From assembly GCF_900109605.1 (NCBI RefSeq), contig NZ_FOAM01000020.1, positions 44,871 to 108,870 of the forward strand: a stretch of 64,000 nucleotides of DNA, given 5' to 3'. The notes under the pieces are model-generated. The model searched no databases, was not told where the DNA came from, and saw nothing but the letters and a program-made list of their open reading frames with translations. The position numbers and the translations under genes were made by a program. The stretch comes from Xaviernesmea oryzae (lineage in GTDB: Bacteria > Pseudomonadota > Alphaproteobacteria > Rhizobiales > Rhizobiaceae). Shown here piece after piece: positions 1 to 9,982 of the stretch (position 1 is its first letter; the number at the start of each line of letters is the position of its first letter).

Positions 1-882
1 CCTCTCCTTGGTCAGCCGACACTGGCCGGCACGATCAATATTGAAAAGGCCGCGATCACCGTGCCGCAGCGCCTGCCCGGTGCCTTGTCGGAACTCGACA
101 TCAAGCACCGCAAGGCGCCTGCCGATGTCAAACGGATGGAGAAGCTGCTGACGAAGGACCAAGGCCAGCCCGGTGAACGCACCGATCGCGGCATCGCGCT
201 CGATGTCAAACTCTCCGCACCGAGCAAGCTTTATGTGCGCGGCCGTGGCATCGATGCCGAACTGGGTGGCGACCTGACGATCCAGGGCACGGCGGCAGCG
301 CCAGCCGTCTCCGGCGGCTTCACCATGCGGCGCGGCCGCCTCGACGTCATCGGCCGGCGTCTCACCTTCAGCGAAGGCACGATCACCTTCGGCGGCGGGC
401 TGATCCCGACACTCAACCTCTCGGCCACATCGACCACCGATACGGCAACGGTCACCGTGACGGTTGCCGGCGAGGCGAACGATCCCAACATCGTCTTCAG
501 CTCATCGCCGTCCCTGCCGCAGGATGAGATCCTGGCGCAGCTGATCTTCCGCCGCTCGCTGTCCAATCTGTCGCCCGTGCAGATCGCCCAGCTGGCGAGC
601 GCCGTTGCCCAGCTTGCCGGCGGCAGCTCCACCTCGCTGCTCGACGGGCTGCGCAACCAGCTCGGCGTCGACGACCTCGATGTCTCCACCGATGCCGGCG
701 GCGGCGCCCTGGTGCGCGCCGGGCGCTACCTGAACGACCGCACCTACCTGGAACTCCAGCAAAGCGCCGAGGATGGCGCAAAGGCGGTTATCAATCTGGA
801 TGTCGGACGCGGCGTCAAGCTGAAGGGCGAGGCCGGCAGCGAAGGCGGCGGCGCAGGCATCTTCTATGAGCGGGAATATTGA
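1..882 (+). CDS. tamB: TamB/DUF490 translocation-assembly protein, C-terminal part
   Basis: The reading frame is open from the first base, so the gene is cut by the window edge and only its last 293 codons are present. The visible part has the beta-rich, glycine- and threonine-rich character of the TamB C-terminal domain (DUF490). Typical pieces are a stretch of the form GGFTMRRGRLDVIGRRLTFS, then an LAQLIF segment, and a final strand ending in aromatic/charged residues (FYEREY). TamB is an inner-membrane-anchored periplasmic protein that works with the Omp85 protein TamA in outer-membrane biogenesis and lipid transport. tamA normally lies just upstream, outside this window. The GTG at 61 is an internal codon, not a start. 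Confidence 0.85.
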   Translation, partial: PLLGQPTLAGTINIEKAAITVPQRLPGALSELDIKHRKAPADVKRMEKLLTKDQGQPGERTDRGIALDVKLSAPSKLYVRGRGIDAELGGDLTIQGTAAAPAVSGGFTMRRGRLDVIGRRLTFSEGTITFGGGLIPTLNLSATSTTDTATVTVTVAGEANDPNIVFSSSPSLPQDEILAQLIFRRSLSNLSPVQIAQLASAVAQLAGGSSTSLLDGLRNQLGVDDLDVSTDAGGGALVRAGRYLNDRTYLELQQSAEDGAKAVINLDVGRGVKLKGEAGSEGGGAGIFYEREY

Positions 883-1093
883 TCGGACGCGATTGGCGAA
901 CGCCATGTCTTGGCTGTCCTCCGGATCTCGGCGCGATGGCGGCATCGTTTTCGGGCCTCCCGTGGCGTCCGCCGCGGCGTAGGACAGAGGAAGCCGAATT
1001 CCTGCCTGACATCACGATGCATCGGATTGACCGCATGATGCTGTCGGTGCTGCATGTCCAGCCGCGAGCCGCAGAATCAAGGAGCTGAATGCC

Positions 1094-2044
1094 ATGACCG
1101 AACCGAACAAGACCCCGGTGACCCTGATCGGCGTGCCGCTGGAAGAGGGGTCCGGCCGGCGTGGCTGCGTCATGGGGCCGACGGCGCTTCGCATCGCCGG
1201 TGTCGACAGGGTGCTGGCGGAACTCGGCTTCCGCGTGAGCGACGCGGGTGACTTGAAGCCCGAGCCCGTCGAAGGGCTGGAGGTCGGTCTGCCACCACAG
1301 GCGCAGGCGAAAAACCTTGCCATCGTCGCCGGCTTTACCCGCGCACTGGAAGCGGCGACCCATGCGGCCGCCAGCGCCGGACAGCTGCCGATCCTGCTGG
1401 GTGGCGATCATGCCCTGTCCATGGGCAGCGTCTCCGGCATGGCCCGGCATGCGAGCGAACGCGGCCGCCCGCTCTTCGTGCTCTGGCTCGATGCCCATGC
1501 CGATTTCAATTCGAGCGAGACGTCCCCATCCGGCAATATGCACGGCATGCCGGTTGCCTTTTTCTGCGGAGAGGCAGCTTTGCCCGGCATCCTGCCCGAC
1601 GACCGGCCGCTGGTCGATCCGCGCCGCGTCTACCAGGTCGGCATTCGCTCGGTCGATGCGCGCGAGCGCGAAGAGGTCGCCGAGCACGGGGTCAATGTCT
1701 ATGACATGCGCGCGCTCGACGAAATGGGAGCCGCCGCGATCATGCGCGAAATCCTGGCGGCCGTGGAGGCTGAAAACGGCCTTCTCCATGTCAGCCTCGA
1801 CGTCGATTTCCTCGATCCGGAGGTCGCACCGGGCGTCGGAACCACCGTGCCGGGTGGTGCGACCTTTCGCGAGGCGCATCTGATCATGGAAATGCTGTGC
1901 GACAGCGGCTTGGTCAGTTCGCTCGATCTGGTCGAGCTCAACCCCTTTCTGGATGATCGCGGCAAAAGCGCGCGCATCCTGGTGGAGCTGACCGCCAGCC
2001 TCTTTGGCCGGCGCATTTTCGACCGGCCGACGCGCAGCGCCTGA
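1094..2044 (+). CDS. rocF: Arginase (ureohydrolase family)
   Basis: Predicted to hydrolyse L-arginine to ornithine and urea in the cytoplasm. The 316-residue protein carries the three ureohydrolase signatures that hold the binuclear manganese centre: LLGGDHALS (around residue 100), LDAHADFN (around 135) and SLDVDFLDP (around 236). It also has the conserved GNMHGMP loop, which in arginases contributes substrate-binding His/Gly contacts. Length is normal for bacterial arginase. The ATG at 1094 has a GGAG at 1081-1084, nine bases upstream. It stands alone, 211 bases after tamB, with no ornithine cyclodeaminase or transporter beside it. Agmatinase or formiminoglutamase are related alternatives, but the overall pattern fits arginase best. 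Confidence 0.88.
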   Translation: MTEPNKTPVTLIGVPLEEGSGRRGCVMGPTALRIAGVDRVLAELGFRVSDAGDLKPEPVEGLEVGLPPQAQAKNLAIVAGFTRALEAATHAAASAGQLPILLGGDHALSMGSVSGMARHASERGRPLFVLWLDAHADFNSSETSPSGNMHGMPVAFFCGEAALPGILPDDRPLVDPRRVYQVGIRSVDAREREEVAEHGVNVYDMRALDEMGAAAIMREILAAVEAENGLLHVSLDVDFLDPEVAPGVGTTVPGGATFREAHLIMEMLCDSGLVSSLDLVELNPFLDDRGKSARILVELTASLFGRRIFDRPTRSA

Positions 2045-2190
2045 CAAGGGCATCCGAACACCAAGCAACCTGCGAATTCGAGTGCCAAAGCGATAAGAAC
2101 TCTTAAGAAATCATCGCTAATCTTGCTTCAAGAGGCTATTGCGGCGCCGCTCTACTGACGGCGGCGCTTGAGGATCGGAAGGACGAGATT

Positions 2191-2670
2191 ATGAGCAGCC
2201 CTTTGAAAATGGCCGGCTTCGACGGCGAGACCCTCGAAATCATCGCTTTCAGGCTGCATGAGCAGGAATTCTGCGTGAAGACCACGACCATCCGCGAAAT
2301 CCGCGGCTGGGCCCCCTCCACGCCCATCCCGCATTCGCCGGCCGAGGTGATCGGCGTGATGAACCTGCGCGGCACGGTTATTCCCATCATCGACCTCGCC
2401 CACAAGCTCGGCATGGAAAGCACTGTTGCCAACGAGCGCAGCGCCATCGTCGTGGCGGAAGTGCACAATATGGTCGTCGGCCTGGTGGTCGATCGCGTCT
2501 CCGACATTCTGACGGTTCAGGGCAGCCAAGTGCAGCCGGTTCCGGAAATCACCACCTCCTTCGACCGCAGCTTCGCGGAAGGCATCATCGCCAGCGATGC
2601 CGGCATGATCTGCTTCCTCAATCTCGCCCGCATGTTCAAGGAACGCGACACCGACGACTGGGCAGCGTAA
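2191..2670 (+). CDS. cheW: Chemotaxis coupling protein CheW
   Basis: CheW is the cytoplasmic adaptor joining chemoreceptors to the CheA kinase. The 159-residue product is a single CheW domain. It has the opening EIIAFRLHEQEFCV strand, the IREIRGWAP segment with the receptor/CheA-contacting Arg, the MNLRGTVIPIIDL core motif, and the VVGLVVDRVSDI region. The start at 2191 has a purine-rich AAGGACGAG about 5-13 bases upstream. No other chemotaxis gene is nearby, so this is an orphan cheW supplementing or replacing the copy in a main che cluster. A strong hairpin follows at 2810-2838. Confidence 0.93.
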   Translation: MSSPLKMAGFDGETLEIIAFRLHEQEFCVKTTTIREIRGWAPSTPIPHSPAEVIGVMNLRGTVIPIIDLAHKLGMESTVANERSAIVVAEVHNMVVGLVVDRVSDILTVQGSQVQPVPEITTSFDRSFAEGIIASDAGMICFLNLARMFKERDTDDWAA

Positions 2671-2809
2671 AGCATCGAGCGGGAAGTCGTTATCGGCCGA
2701 CGCTCTCGATTCTTCGCTCTTGCATCGGATGTCCCGGCCATCGATTGCGATTGCTGCCCGCACCGGATCTCAGCTTCCAGCAGCGTGTCGATTCGGCCTG
2801 ACGATCGAC

Positions 2810-2838
2810 AAAAGCCCGGCCCCGCAGGCTGGGCTTTT
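2810..2838. terminator. Bidirectional-looking intrinsic terminator after cheW
   Basis: Arms 2810-2821 and 2827-2838 form a 12-bp stem with a single G:T pair and a 5-base loop. The stem is flanked by an A-run on the left and TTTT on the right. The 335-base gap 2671-3005 holds this hairpin and otherwise nothing I recognise. The hairpin lies 140 bases beyond the cheW stop, so it could end the cheW mRNA or a small RNA encoded in the gap. Confidence 0.75.
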
Positions 2839-3005
2839 GCGTAGGGTGCATTCGCCAGTTCGCGCGTCTCCGCCCTGGCTTTTCTCTGTAGCCCCGATCG
2901 CCCTGCCCTGATGCAACCCTTGACGCAGCGCCCTGGCGCTTTAGCTCGGCCTGAAGAGACGAGCGGCGGGCCTCATACCCAGTCTCGCTGATAGGAACCC
3001 AGAGG

Positions 3006-3800
3006 ATGGCGCAGGACAAGACACGGGACCGCACAGGCTTCTGGCGTCTGCGCGAAAGGCTGCGCGCGCTCTATCTCGGCACCGGAGCGGCCGCATTGCG
3101 CTTTCAGGTCACCATTGCGCTGGTCGATCTGGCGATTATCCTATTCTTCCTTGCCGGCCCCTATCTGACATCGCGCAACACTTATCTGGCGGTCGATTAT
3201 ACGGTGGCCGGCGTCATCGCGCTGGAGCTTGTCGCCCGTGGCCTTGTAGCGCAGAAGCCGCTGCGCTGGCTCGTCCGCCCGATGACGCTTGTGGACTTCG
3301 CCATCCTTGCCACGCTGCTCTTCCCGGCGCTGTTTTCCAATTTCGCTTTTCTTCGGGCCTTGCGCATCTGGTCGCTCAGCCAGAGCCGCATGTTCGGCGT
3401 GCTCGTCGCGCGGCTGGGCGGCAGGGCCTATGAAGACATCATTCGCGCGGTGATCAATTTCGTCACCTTTCTCTTCCTGGTCACGGGCTTCGTCTACACC
3501 GCCTTCTTCTATCAGGATTCCGGGATCAACGGCTTCGTCGATGCGCTGTACTTTACCGTCGCAACCATCACCACCACCGGGTTCGGCGATATCACCTTGC
3601 CGGGTACGCTTGGGAAACTGACCTCGATCGTGACGATGATCTTCGGCATCTCGCTCTTCGTCCGCCTCGCCCAAGCGATCGTGCGGCCCTACAAGGTCAC
3701 TTTCCCCTGCCCGCAATGCGGATTGATGCGCCATGATGCCGATGCGGTGCATTGCAAGGCGTGCGGCCAAGTGCTCAACATCCCCGACGAGGGATCGTGA
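3006..3800 (+). CDS. Voltage-gated-type potassium channel with C-terminal zinc ribbon
   Basis: Predicted six-helix cation channel in the inner membrane. Hydrophobic segments fall at roughly residues 29-51, 60-82, 93-115, 147-168 and 206-225. Between the last two lies a re-entrant pore helix with the filter TTTGFGD, a GFGD variant of the K+ selectivity signature. The fourth segment region has only a few spaced arginines (RALRIWSLSQSR), so voltage sensing would be weak at best. The tail ends in two CxxC knuckles (CPQCG and CKACG, residues about 236-256) that form a probable zinc ribbon, which is unusual for this family. The ATG at 3006 follows an AGAGG at 3001-3005, which is rather close. No regulatory RCK domain is present. 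Confidence 0.8.
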   Translation: MAQDKTRDRTGFWRLRERLRALYLGTGAAALRFQVTIALVDLAIILFFLAGPYLTSRNTYLAVDYTVAGVIALELVARGLVAQKPLRWLVRPMTLVDFAILATLLFPALFSNFAFLRALRIWSLSQSRMFGVLVARLGGRAYEDIIRAVINFVTFLFLVTGFVYTAFFYQDSGINGFVDALYFTVATITTTGFGDITLPGTLGKLTSIVTMIFGISLFVRLAQAIVRPYKVTFPCPQCGLMRHDADAVHCKACGQVLNIPDEGS

Positions 3801-3902
3801 TCGGTGCGTTCGCCCAGGAGGTCAGGCTGAGGCAGGCTTGGCGACAGACAGTGATGTGCGCGCCTTACTGAGCCATGATCGCCAATCTGGATTGAGACAT
3901 CC

Positions 3903-3924
3903 GGCGTCTTGGAAAGAAGACGCC
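3903..3924. repeat. 8-bp inverted repeat between channel gene and small ORF
   Basis: Arms 3903-3910 and 3917-3924 (GGCGTCTT/AAGACGCC) are perfect and enclose a 6-base loop. No T-run follows, so it is only a weak terminator candidate for the channel gene 100 bases upstream. Confidence 0.35.
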
Positions 3925-4044
3925 AGATCGGGATGACCGCCGGCCCGCCTGGCCGAGGGTCGGAATCCCAGTCTTATTTCAGCTTTGGAGTTGCATGCAG
4001 GGGCCAGACGGAAACGGCCACACCGCTGCGGCTCCAGCGGAGCG

Positions 4045-4263
4045 ATGATGCTGTTCAACATTTTCGTGGCGCTGTATGCCGTTATCGCGGTGGTCTTCCT
4101 CGACAATACGTTACGGGAAGGCCAGACCATCGGCGCCGGCCGCTGGGACATGATGCGGCTGATCGGCATTGCCGCCTGTTCCATCTGGCCGCTTCTGGTC
4201 GCCTATGCCATCATCGTCGCCTTACGAGGCCGTCTGCCTCAATCCGGCCGCTGGATGCTGTAA
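4045..4263 (+). CDS. Small two-helix membrane protein, unknown function
   Basis: A 72-residue protein starting MMLFNIFVALYAVIAVVF. It has two hydrophobic helices, roughly residues 2-18 and 39-58, separated by a short polar stretch (DNTLREGQTIGAGRWD), and ends with a basic tail. The frame is open further upstream from a TTG at 3985, but that extension is arginine-rich and not protein-like. The ATG at 4045, with a GCGGAG six bases upstream, is a better start. I do not recognise the family. The membrane topology is the only supportable statement. Confidence 0.5.
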   Translation: MMLFNIFVALYAVIAVVFLDNTLREGQTIGAGRWDMMRLIGIAACSIWPLLVAYAIIVALRGRLPQSGRWML

Positions 4264-4531
4264 TATCCTTGATCGGAGGCCAGGGCCCAAGGATCCTGCC
4301 TCACCCCGTCGGTCGTCTCGGCTGAAGCGATGAGAACATTTTTCGCGCCTTCCGCCGCAGGAAACGCGATCATAGAACTTTTGTTAACGGGACCTGGGAT
4401 AAAGCTGGGGGTCGCGCCTCCTCTTCCATTCTCTTTTTAAGAAGGTTCTTGCAGACCTCCCCCGCCATGGCGCACAAGGAGCGACAGCCTCTCCCTTTCG
4501 CACGCAGAACAGCAGGAGCTCCAGCCACGTC

Positions 4532-5524
4532 ATGGATAAGATCCGCGAGCGCAAGCGCAAAAGCCGCTCGGCCCGGAACTTCTTTTTCATCATGCTTCTG
4601 TTCATCAGCCTGGCAATCGGCCTGACGGTTCTCTTGGCCGAAGACATGCGGAACCTGAAATTCCTGATGGCGCGTTTCGGGCTTGATTCGACCCATGTCG
4701 TTGCGCGGCTCTACGAGCTGACAAGCTTCTCCTCGTCCACACCGCCAGAAGCTTCGCCCCTGACCACGGTGCGCAAGAGCGAAAGGCTCGCGGCGTTGCA
4801 GATCAGGCTGCCCTCGCTCATGTTCCGAGACCTCAAGGCGCCGCAGCAATCCTTCCTGCGCCGGATCCTCGATCCGCCCGCCGGGATCTGCCAGGCTTTC
4901 GACAAAGCCGGCTTCAACCCCATGGCCTGGGAGCCCAGCGCCGAAGGACTGGGCGGTCAGGGCGCCTCCGGCTTCGAGTGCTCCGTCATCATGCCGGTCG
5001 GCAAGCCGCCGCTGCGCCCGTCGATTGCGCCCTCGAAGGCCGCCAATGCGCTGGCCGAGGAAGACCCCGCGCCGGAGCAATCCTCGGTCTTCATTTATGT
5101 GCATGGGCCGCGGCTCGATGCGTTCGACACCTTCCGCATCAAGATGAACATCGAGCATCCCGAGGACCGCGAAGCCGTGCTCAGACTGGCAAGCCGCGCG
5201 GCGGCGCTGTTCTTCAAGCAGGTGCAGTGGGAGGATGCGGGCGACATTGCCAGTCGCATCCTGCATGCCGAAGAGTTCGACCAGCGCAAATTCGGCAGCC
5301 GTCTTCAGCTGAAGAAGGAATTCGGCGAAACCCCGCGCTACAATTTCCTTGCCGCCGAAGCACGGCGGTCGCAGGCGCGCGCTCCGTCCGAGCGTTTCTT
5401 CGACCGCGAGCAGTGGCTGCCCCTGTTTCGCGACGGCCTGCTCTTCACCAAGGGCACCGTGCCGCTGGAGCATGTGACCGGCGGCCTGCCGCACAGCGCC
5501 GCCATGGCCGCGCACCGTCCTTGA
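4532..5524 (+). CDS. Membrane-anchored protein of unknown function (possibly DUF6030)
   Basis: A 330-residue protein with a very basic N-terminus (residues 1-16), a single transmembrane helix (about 17-36) and a large soluble domain probably facing the periplasm. No signal-peptidase site is evident, so it is likely a type II membrane protein. The soluble part contains a cysteine near residue 114 (GICQAF) and another near 149 (FECSVI), which could form a disulfide. I recall similar rhizobial proteins labelled DUF6030 and sometimes linked to exopolysaccharide loci, but cannot confirm it. The next gene is a sugar transferase in the same orientation about 430 bases on, which weakly supports an envelope or polysaccharide role. 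Confidence 0.6.
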   Translation: MDKIRERKRKSRSARNFFFIMLLFISLAIGLTVLLAEDMRNLKFLMARFGLDSTHVVARLYELTSFSSSTPPEASPLTTVRKSERLAALQIRLPSLMFRDLKAPQQSFLRRILDPPAGICQAFDKAGFNPMAWEPSAEGLGGQGASGFECSVIMPVGKPPLRPSIAPSKAANALAEEDPAPEQSSVFIYVHGPRLDAFDTFRIKMNIEHPEDREAVLRLASRAAALFFKQVQWEDAGDIASRILHAEEFDQRKFGSRLQLKKEFGETPRYNFLAAEARRSQARAPSERFFDREQWLPLFRDGLLFTKGTVPLEHVTGGLPHSAAMAAHRP

Positions 5525-5592
5525 GCAGCAACGGCGGGATTAACCAAGCACCATGAGTCTGCGCTGGGCCATCTTGCCAGATCGGCATTAGT

Positions 5593-5607
5593 TTAATATC
5601 TCATTAT
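5593..5607. promoter_or_regulatory. Near-match to CtrA box (TTAA-N7-TTAT)
   Basis: TTAA at 5593-5596, seven bases, then TTAT at 5604-5607: one mismatch from the alphaproteobacterial CtrA consensus TTAA-N7-TTAA. It lies in the AT-rich region upstream of the sugar transferase. AT-rich DNA produces such matches by chance, so this is tentative. Confidence 0.3.
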
Positions 5608-5614
5608 CCAACAA

Positions 5615-5630
5615 AAAAACTTAAGTTTTT
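5615..5630. repeat. 16-bp perfect AT-rich palindrome upstream of sugar transferase
   Basis: AAAAACTTAAGTTTTT reads identically on both strands. It sits in a strongly AT-rich block (about 5588-5640) in an otherwise GC-rich genome. Candidate roles are operator, promoter UP-element, or terminator of the upstream gene, which ends at 5524. The 428-base gap 5525-5952 holds this palindrome, the CtrA-like box and the inverted repeat below, but no other gene that I can support. Confidence 0.55.
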
Positions 5631-5650
5631 AAAACTGAACGGGGACAGGC

Positions 5651-5712
5651 GTCTCACACGAAGAGAAACGTTGGTGTGTTTCGAAATGCAACAACGATTC
5701 CCGATGTGAGAC
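5651..5712. repeat. Inverted repeat in sugar-transferase leader
   Basis: Arms GTCTCACA (5651-5658) and TGTGAGAC (5705-5712) are exact reverse complements 46 bases apart. A smaller nested hairpin, GAAAC/GTTTC (5665-5669 and 5678-5682), lies between them. This could be a structured 5' leader or two half-sites for a DNA-binding regulator. Confidence 0.45.
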
Positions 5713-5952
5713 ACCAGTGCGACAAAAGCGGACGAGCGGGGTCAATGAACATGCACCGTCTCACCTAGCGGTGAGCGAGGCATGGTGCTTGTCCGTTATA
5801 TGCAGGAGCGGACTGGCCAAGTCGGGAGGAACCGTTTGACCAATCGATCTGCTCAAGAACCAGGCAGCAAGGAGCATCTCACCATCAGGAGCCACGGCGC
5901 GCGCGGCCTTGACGGATTGCAGAAGCTTGACCCAACGTCGGAGAAGTTGTCG

Positions 5953-6627
5953 ATGCAGTCGTCCAGCACCTATGACGTGCGCGCCAATGTCTTCATTACG
6001 CCCGTTGCCGTTCCCGACATGCCGGTGCAGCTCGCCGTCAAGCGGCTGATCGATATTCTCGTATCCGGCTTTATGCTCGTCCTGCTCGCCCCCGTGCTGG
6101 CGCTCATCGCGCTCGCCATCAAATGGGAAAGCCGCGGGCCGGTGCTGTTTCGCCAGATGCGCACCGGCCGCTACGAGGTCCCCTTCGAAATCCTGAAATT
6201 CCGTTCGATGTATACCGACCGTGGGGACAGGACCGGCGTGATGCAGACGGTCGATGGCGATCCGCGCGTCACACGGATCGGGCGCTTCCTGCGCAAGACC
6301 AATCTCGACGAGATTCCGCAGCTCTTCAACGTGCTGATCGGTGATATGTCGCTGGTCGGACCACGCCCCCATGTGCCTGACATGCTTGCAGCCGGTCGGG
6401 TCTATTCGGATCTCGTCCAAGGCTATGAGTATCGCCACCTGATGCGTCCGGGCCTCACCGGCCTGTCTCAGGCACGCGGCTTGCGCGGGCCGACCGTGCA
6501 GCGCTGGAAGGCGATCCGCCGCATCGTCTGCGATGTGGAATATGTTCGCCGTTTCTCCCTTCTCCTCGATATGAAGATCATCCTGCGGACCATTTCCAAC
6601 GAGCTGAGGGGCGGCACGGGCTTTTGA
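5953..6627 (+). CDS. ExoY-type sugar transferase (polyprenyl-phosphate glycosyl-1-phosphate transferase)
   Basis: Predicted to transfer a sugar-1-phosphate from a nucleotide sugar to undecaprenyl phosphate, the priming step of an exopolysaccharide or polar-polysaccharide pathway. The short (about 224 residues) ExoY/PssA form is present. An N-terminal membrane helix ([20 protein letters not shown]) is followed by the conserved [42 protein letters not shown] and GPRP signatures, and a [12 protein letters not shown] motif. The frame runs back to 5782, but that extension is unlike the family. The ATG at 5953 has GGAG at 5940-5943, nine bases upstream. No glycosyltransferases, Wzx or Wzy are adjacent, so it is an orphan. 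The precise sugar cannot be read from sequence. Confidence 0.9.
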   Translation: MQSSSTYDVRANVFITPVAVPDMPVQLAVKRLIDILVSGFMLVLLAPVLALIALAIKWESRGPVLFRQMRTGRYEVPFEILKFRSMYTDRGDRTGVMQTVDGDPRVTRIGRFLRKTNLDEIPQLFNVLIGDMSLVGPRPHVPDMLAAGRVYSDLVQGYEYRHLMRPGLTGLSQARGLRGPTVQRWKAIRRIVCDVEYVRRFSLLLDMKIILRTISNELRGGTGF

Positions 6628-6801
6628 AGCTGAACGCGCGCCCGATCCTGATATCAGGAACCGGCAGACAGGCCTGACGGGCGCATGGGGTGACATGATG
6701 ATCCGGCTCATCATCGACACTTTGCCGAAACCGCCCCGTTGCGCCTCGTCGCGCTTGCTGCCATGCCCGCGCGCGTCCCGATTGACGAGCCGGAGCGGCG
6801 C

Positions 6802-7737
6802 ATGATCGACAAGCTGGAATTCTTCATCACCCTCGCGCAAGAGCGCCACTTCGGCCGGGCGGCCGAGGAGCTGGGCATTTCGCAGCCAACCCTTTCGGCC
6901 GCGCTGCGCCAGCTGGAGGACCAGCTGGGCGTGGCGCTGGTGGTGCGTGGCTCGCGTTTCCAAGGGCTGACGCCGGAAGGCCAGCGCGTGCTGGAATGGG
7001 CGCGCCGCATTGTCGGAGACGCGCGCACCATGCGCGAGGAGATGCGCGCGGCGCGCAAGGGGCTCGCCGGCCATGTGCGGCTCGCCGTCATTCCCACCGC
7101 ACTGTCCATGGTCCCCAGGCTGACCGAACCCTTTCAGGCACGCCATCCCGACGTCACTTTCTCCGTAACCTCCCGCACCTCGCTGCAGGTGCTGAGCCAG
7201 CTTGAGAATCTCGAGATCGATGCCGGCATCACCTATCTCGACAACGAGCCGCTGGGGCGCGTGACCACCGTGCCGCTCTATAGCGAGCGCTATCATCTGA
7301 TCACCGGTGCGGAAACACCGCTGGCCGATCGCGCTGAGGTCAGTTGGGCCGAAGTGTCGCGTCTTCGGCTTTGTCTATTGACGGCCGATATGCAGAACCG
7401 GCGCATCATCAATGCCCATATGGCCCAAGCCGGCGTCAGCGCCCATCCGACGCTCGAGTCCAACTCGATGATCGTTCTCTTCTCCCATATCCGAACCGGG
7501 AAATGGGCGTCGGTCATGCCGCGCAATGTGGCGGAATCCTTCGGTTTTTCCGAGGAAATTCGCATGATCCCGATCATCGAGCCGGAGGCCGAGCATATGG
7601 TCGGCCTGGTCGCCACACATCGCGAGCCGCATACGCCGCTGGTCTCCGCTCTGCTGCATGCCGCCCGCTCCGGCGTCGCGGCCTCCGCCTTTGATAGAGA
7701 AAAGCTATCAAGCGACGGATTACCATTATTGACCTGA
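6802..7737 (+). CDS. LysR-family regulator, probable regulator of the fds operon
   Basis: A 311-residue LysR-type protein. The N-terminal winged helix-turn-helix occupies about residues 1-60 (LAQERHFGRAAEELGISQPT, then LRQLEDQLGVALVVR), followed by a linker helix and a periplasmic-binding-protein-like effector domain from about residue 90. The frame is open from 6739, but the ATG at 6802 begins exactly where LysR domains begin and has a GGAG at 6792-6795. It lies in the same orientation as fdsG, with 169 bases between, rather than divergent. In Cupriavidus-type loci a LysR protein (FdsR) controls fds, so regulation of the downstream formate dehydrogenase is a fair inference. The inducer is unknown. 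Confidence 0.85.
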   Translation: MIDKLEFFITLAQERHFGRAAEELGISQPTLSAALRQLEDQLGVALVVRGSRFQGLTPEGQRVLEWARRIVGDARTMREEMRAARKGLAGHVRLAVIPTALSMVPRLTEPFQARHPDVTFSVTSRTSLQVLSQLENLEIDAGITYLDNEPLGRVTTVPLYSERYHLITGAETPLADRAEVSWAEVSRLRLCLLTADMQNRRIINAHMAQAGVSAHPTLESNSMIVLFSHIRTGKWASVMPRNVAESFGFSEEIRMIPIIEPEAEHMVGLVATHREPHTPLVSALLHAARSGVAASAFDREKLSSDGLPLLT

Positions 7738-7906
7738 TCCCTCTCGCTCCTCATTGTCGGCGGATGTAGACGACGAGCCTCGCACCCGGATTTCAACAGT
7801 GGCTGGGCGGGCAAAGGCCAAGAGGCTTTGATCGCCGCGCCGACCGGGGCTGGATCCGCCAGTGGGCCGATCTTCGTCCGCTTGTCGGTTTGGGAGGACT
7901 GACCTG

Positions 7907-8406
7907 ATGACCCTGCATACGACCGCGCCCGAAGAGGCAGACCGCCTTCCCGCTTCGGCCAAGGAACGGATCCTGGAGATCGTCGCCGACTGTCGAAGCC
8001 TGGAAGGCCCGCTCCTTCCCATCCTGCATGCGGTCCAGCATGAATTCGGCTATATTCCCGAAGGCGCCAAGCCGGTGATCGCCTCGGCGCTCAATCTTTC
8101 GCGCGCCGAAGTGCATGGCACCGTCACCTTCTATCCCGATTTTCGCGCGCATCCCGCCGGCCGTCATGTGCTGAAGCTCTGTCGCGCCGAAGCCTGTCAG
8201 GCGCTGGGCGGCCATGCGCTGGGCGACCAGGCCCGCGCGATGCTTGGCATCGACTGGCACGAGACCGCCGCCGATGGCACGATCACCCTGGAGCCGGTCT
8301 TCTGTCTCGGGCTCTGCGCCTGTGGCCCTGCCGCCATGCTTGATGGCGAGCTTCATGCGCGGCTCGATGCCGACGGCCTTGCTGAGCTGATCACGGAGAT
8401 CGGCCG

Positions 8407-8410
<4 letters not shown>
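7907..8410 (+). CDS. fdsG: NAD-dependent formate dehydrogenase gamma subunit FdsG
   Basis: A 167-residue NuoE-like thioredoxin-fold [2Fe-2S] subunit of the soluble molybdenum formate dehydrogenase, passing electrons between the Mo subunit and the FMN subunit. The cluster ligands are visible as Cys92 and Cys97 (CRAEAC) and Cys133 and Cys137 (CLGLC). The helical N-terminal region resembles NuoE (LPILHAVQHEFGYIP). The ATG at 7907 has GGGAGGA at 7892-7898; the longer frame from a GTG at 7862 lacks support. Its TGA overlaps the fdsB ATG (ATGA, 8407-8410), implying translational coupling within fdsGBACD. Confidence 0.93.
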
Positions 8411-9978
<1,568 letters not shown>

Positions 9979-9982
9979 TTCC

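Noticed and set aside
5761..7296. 511-codon open frame on the minus strand
   Set aside because: It spans opposite the sugar transferase and LysR genes, both of which have strong family signatures on the plus strand.
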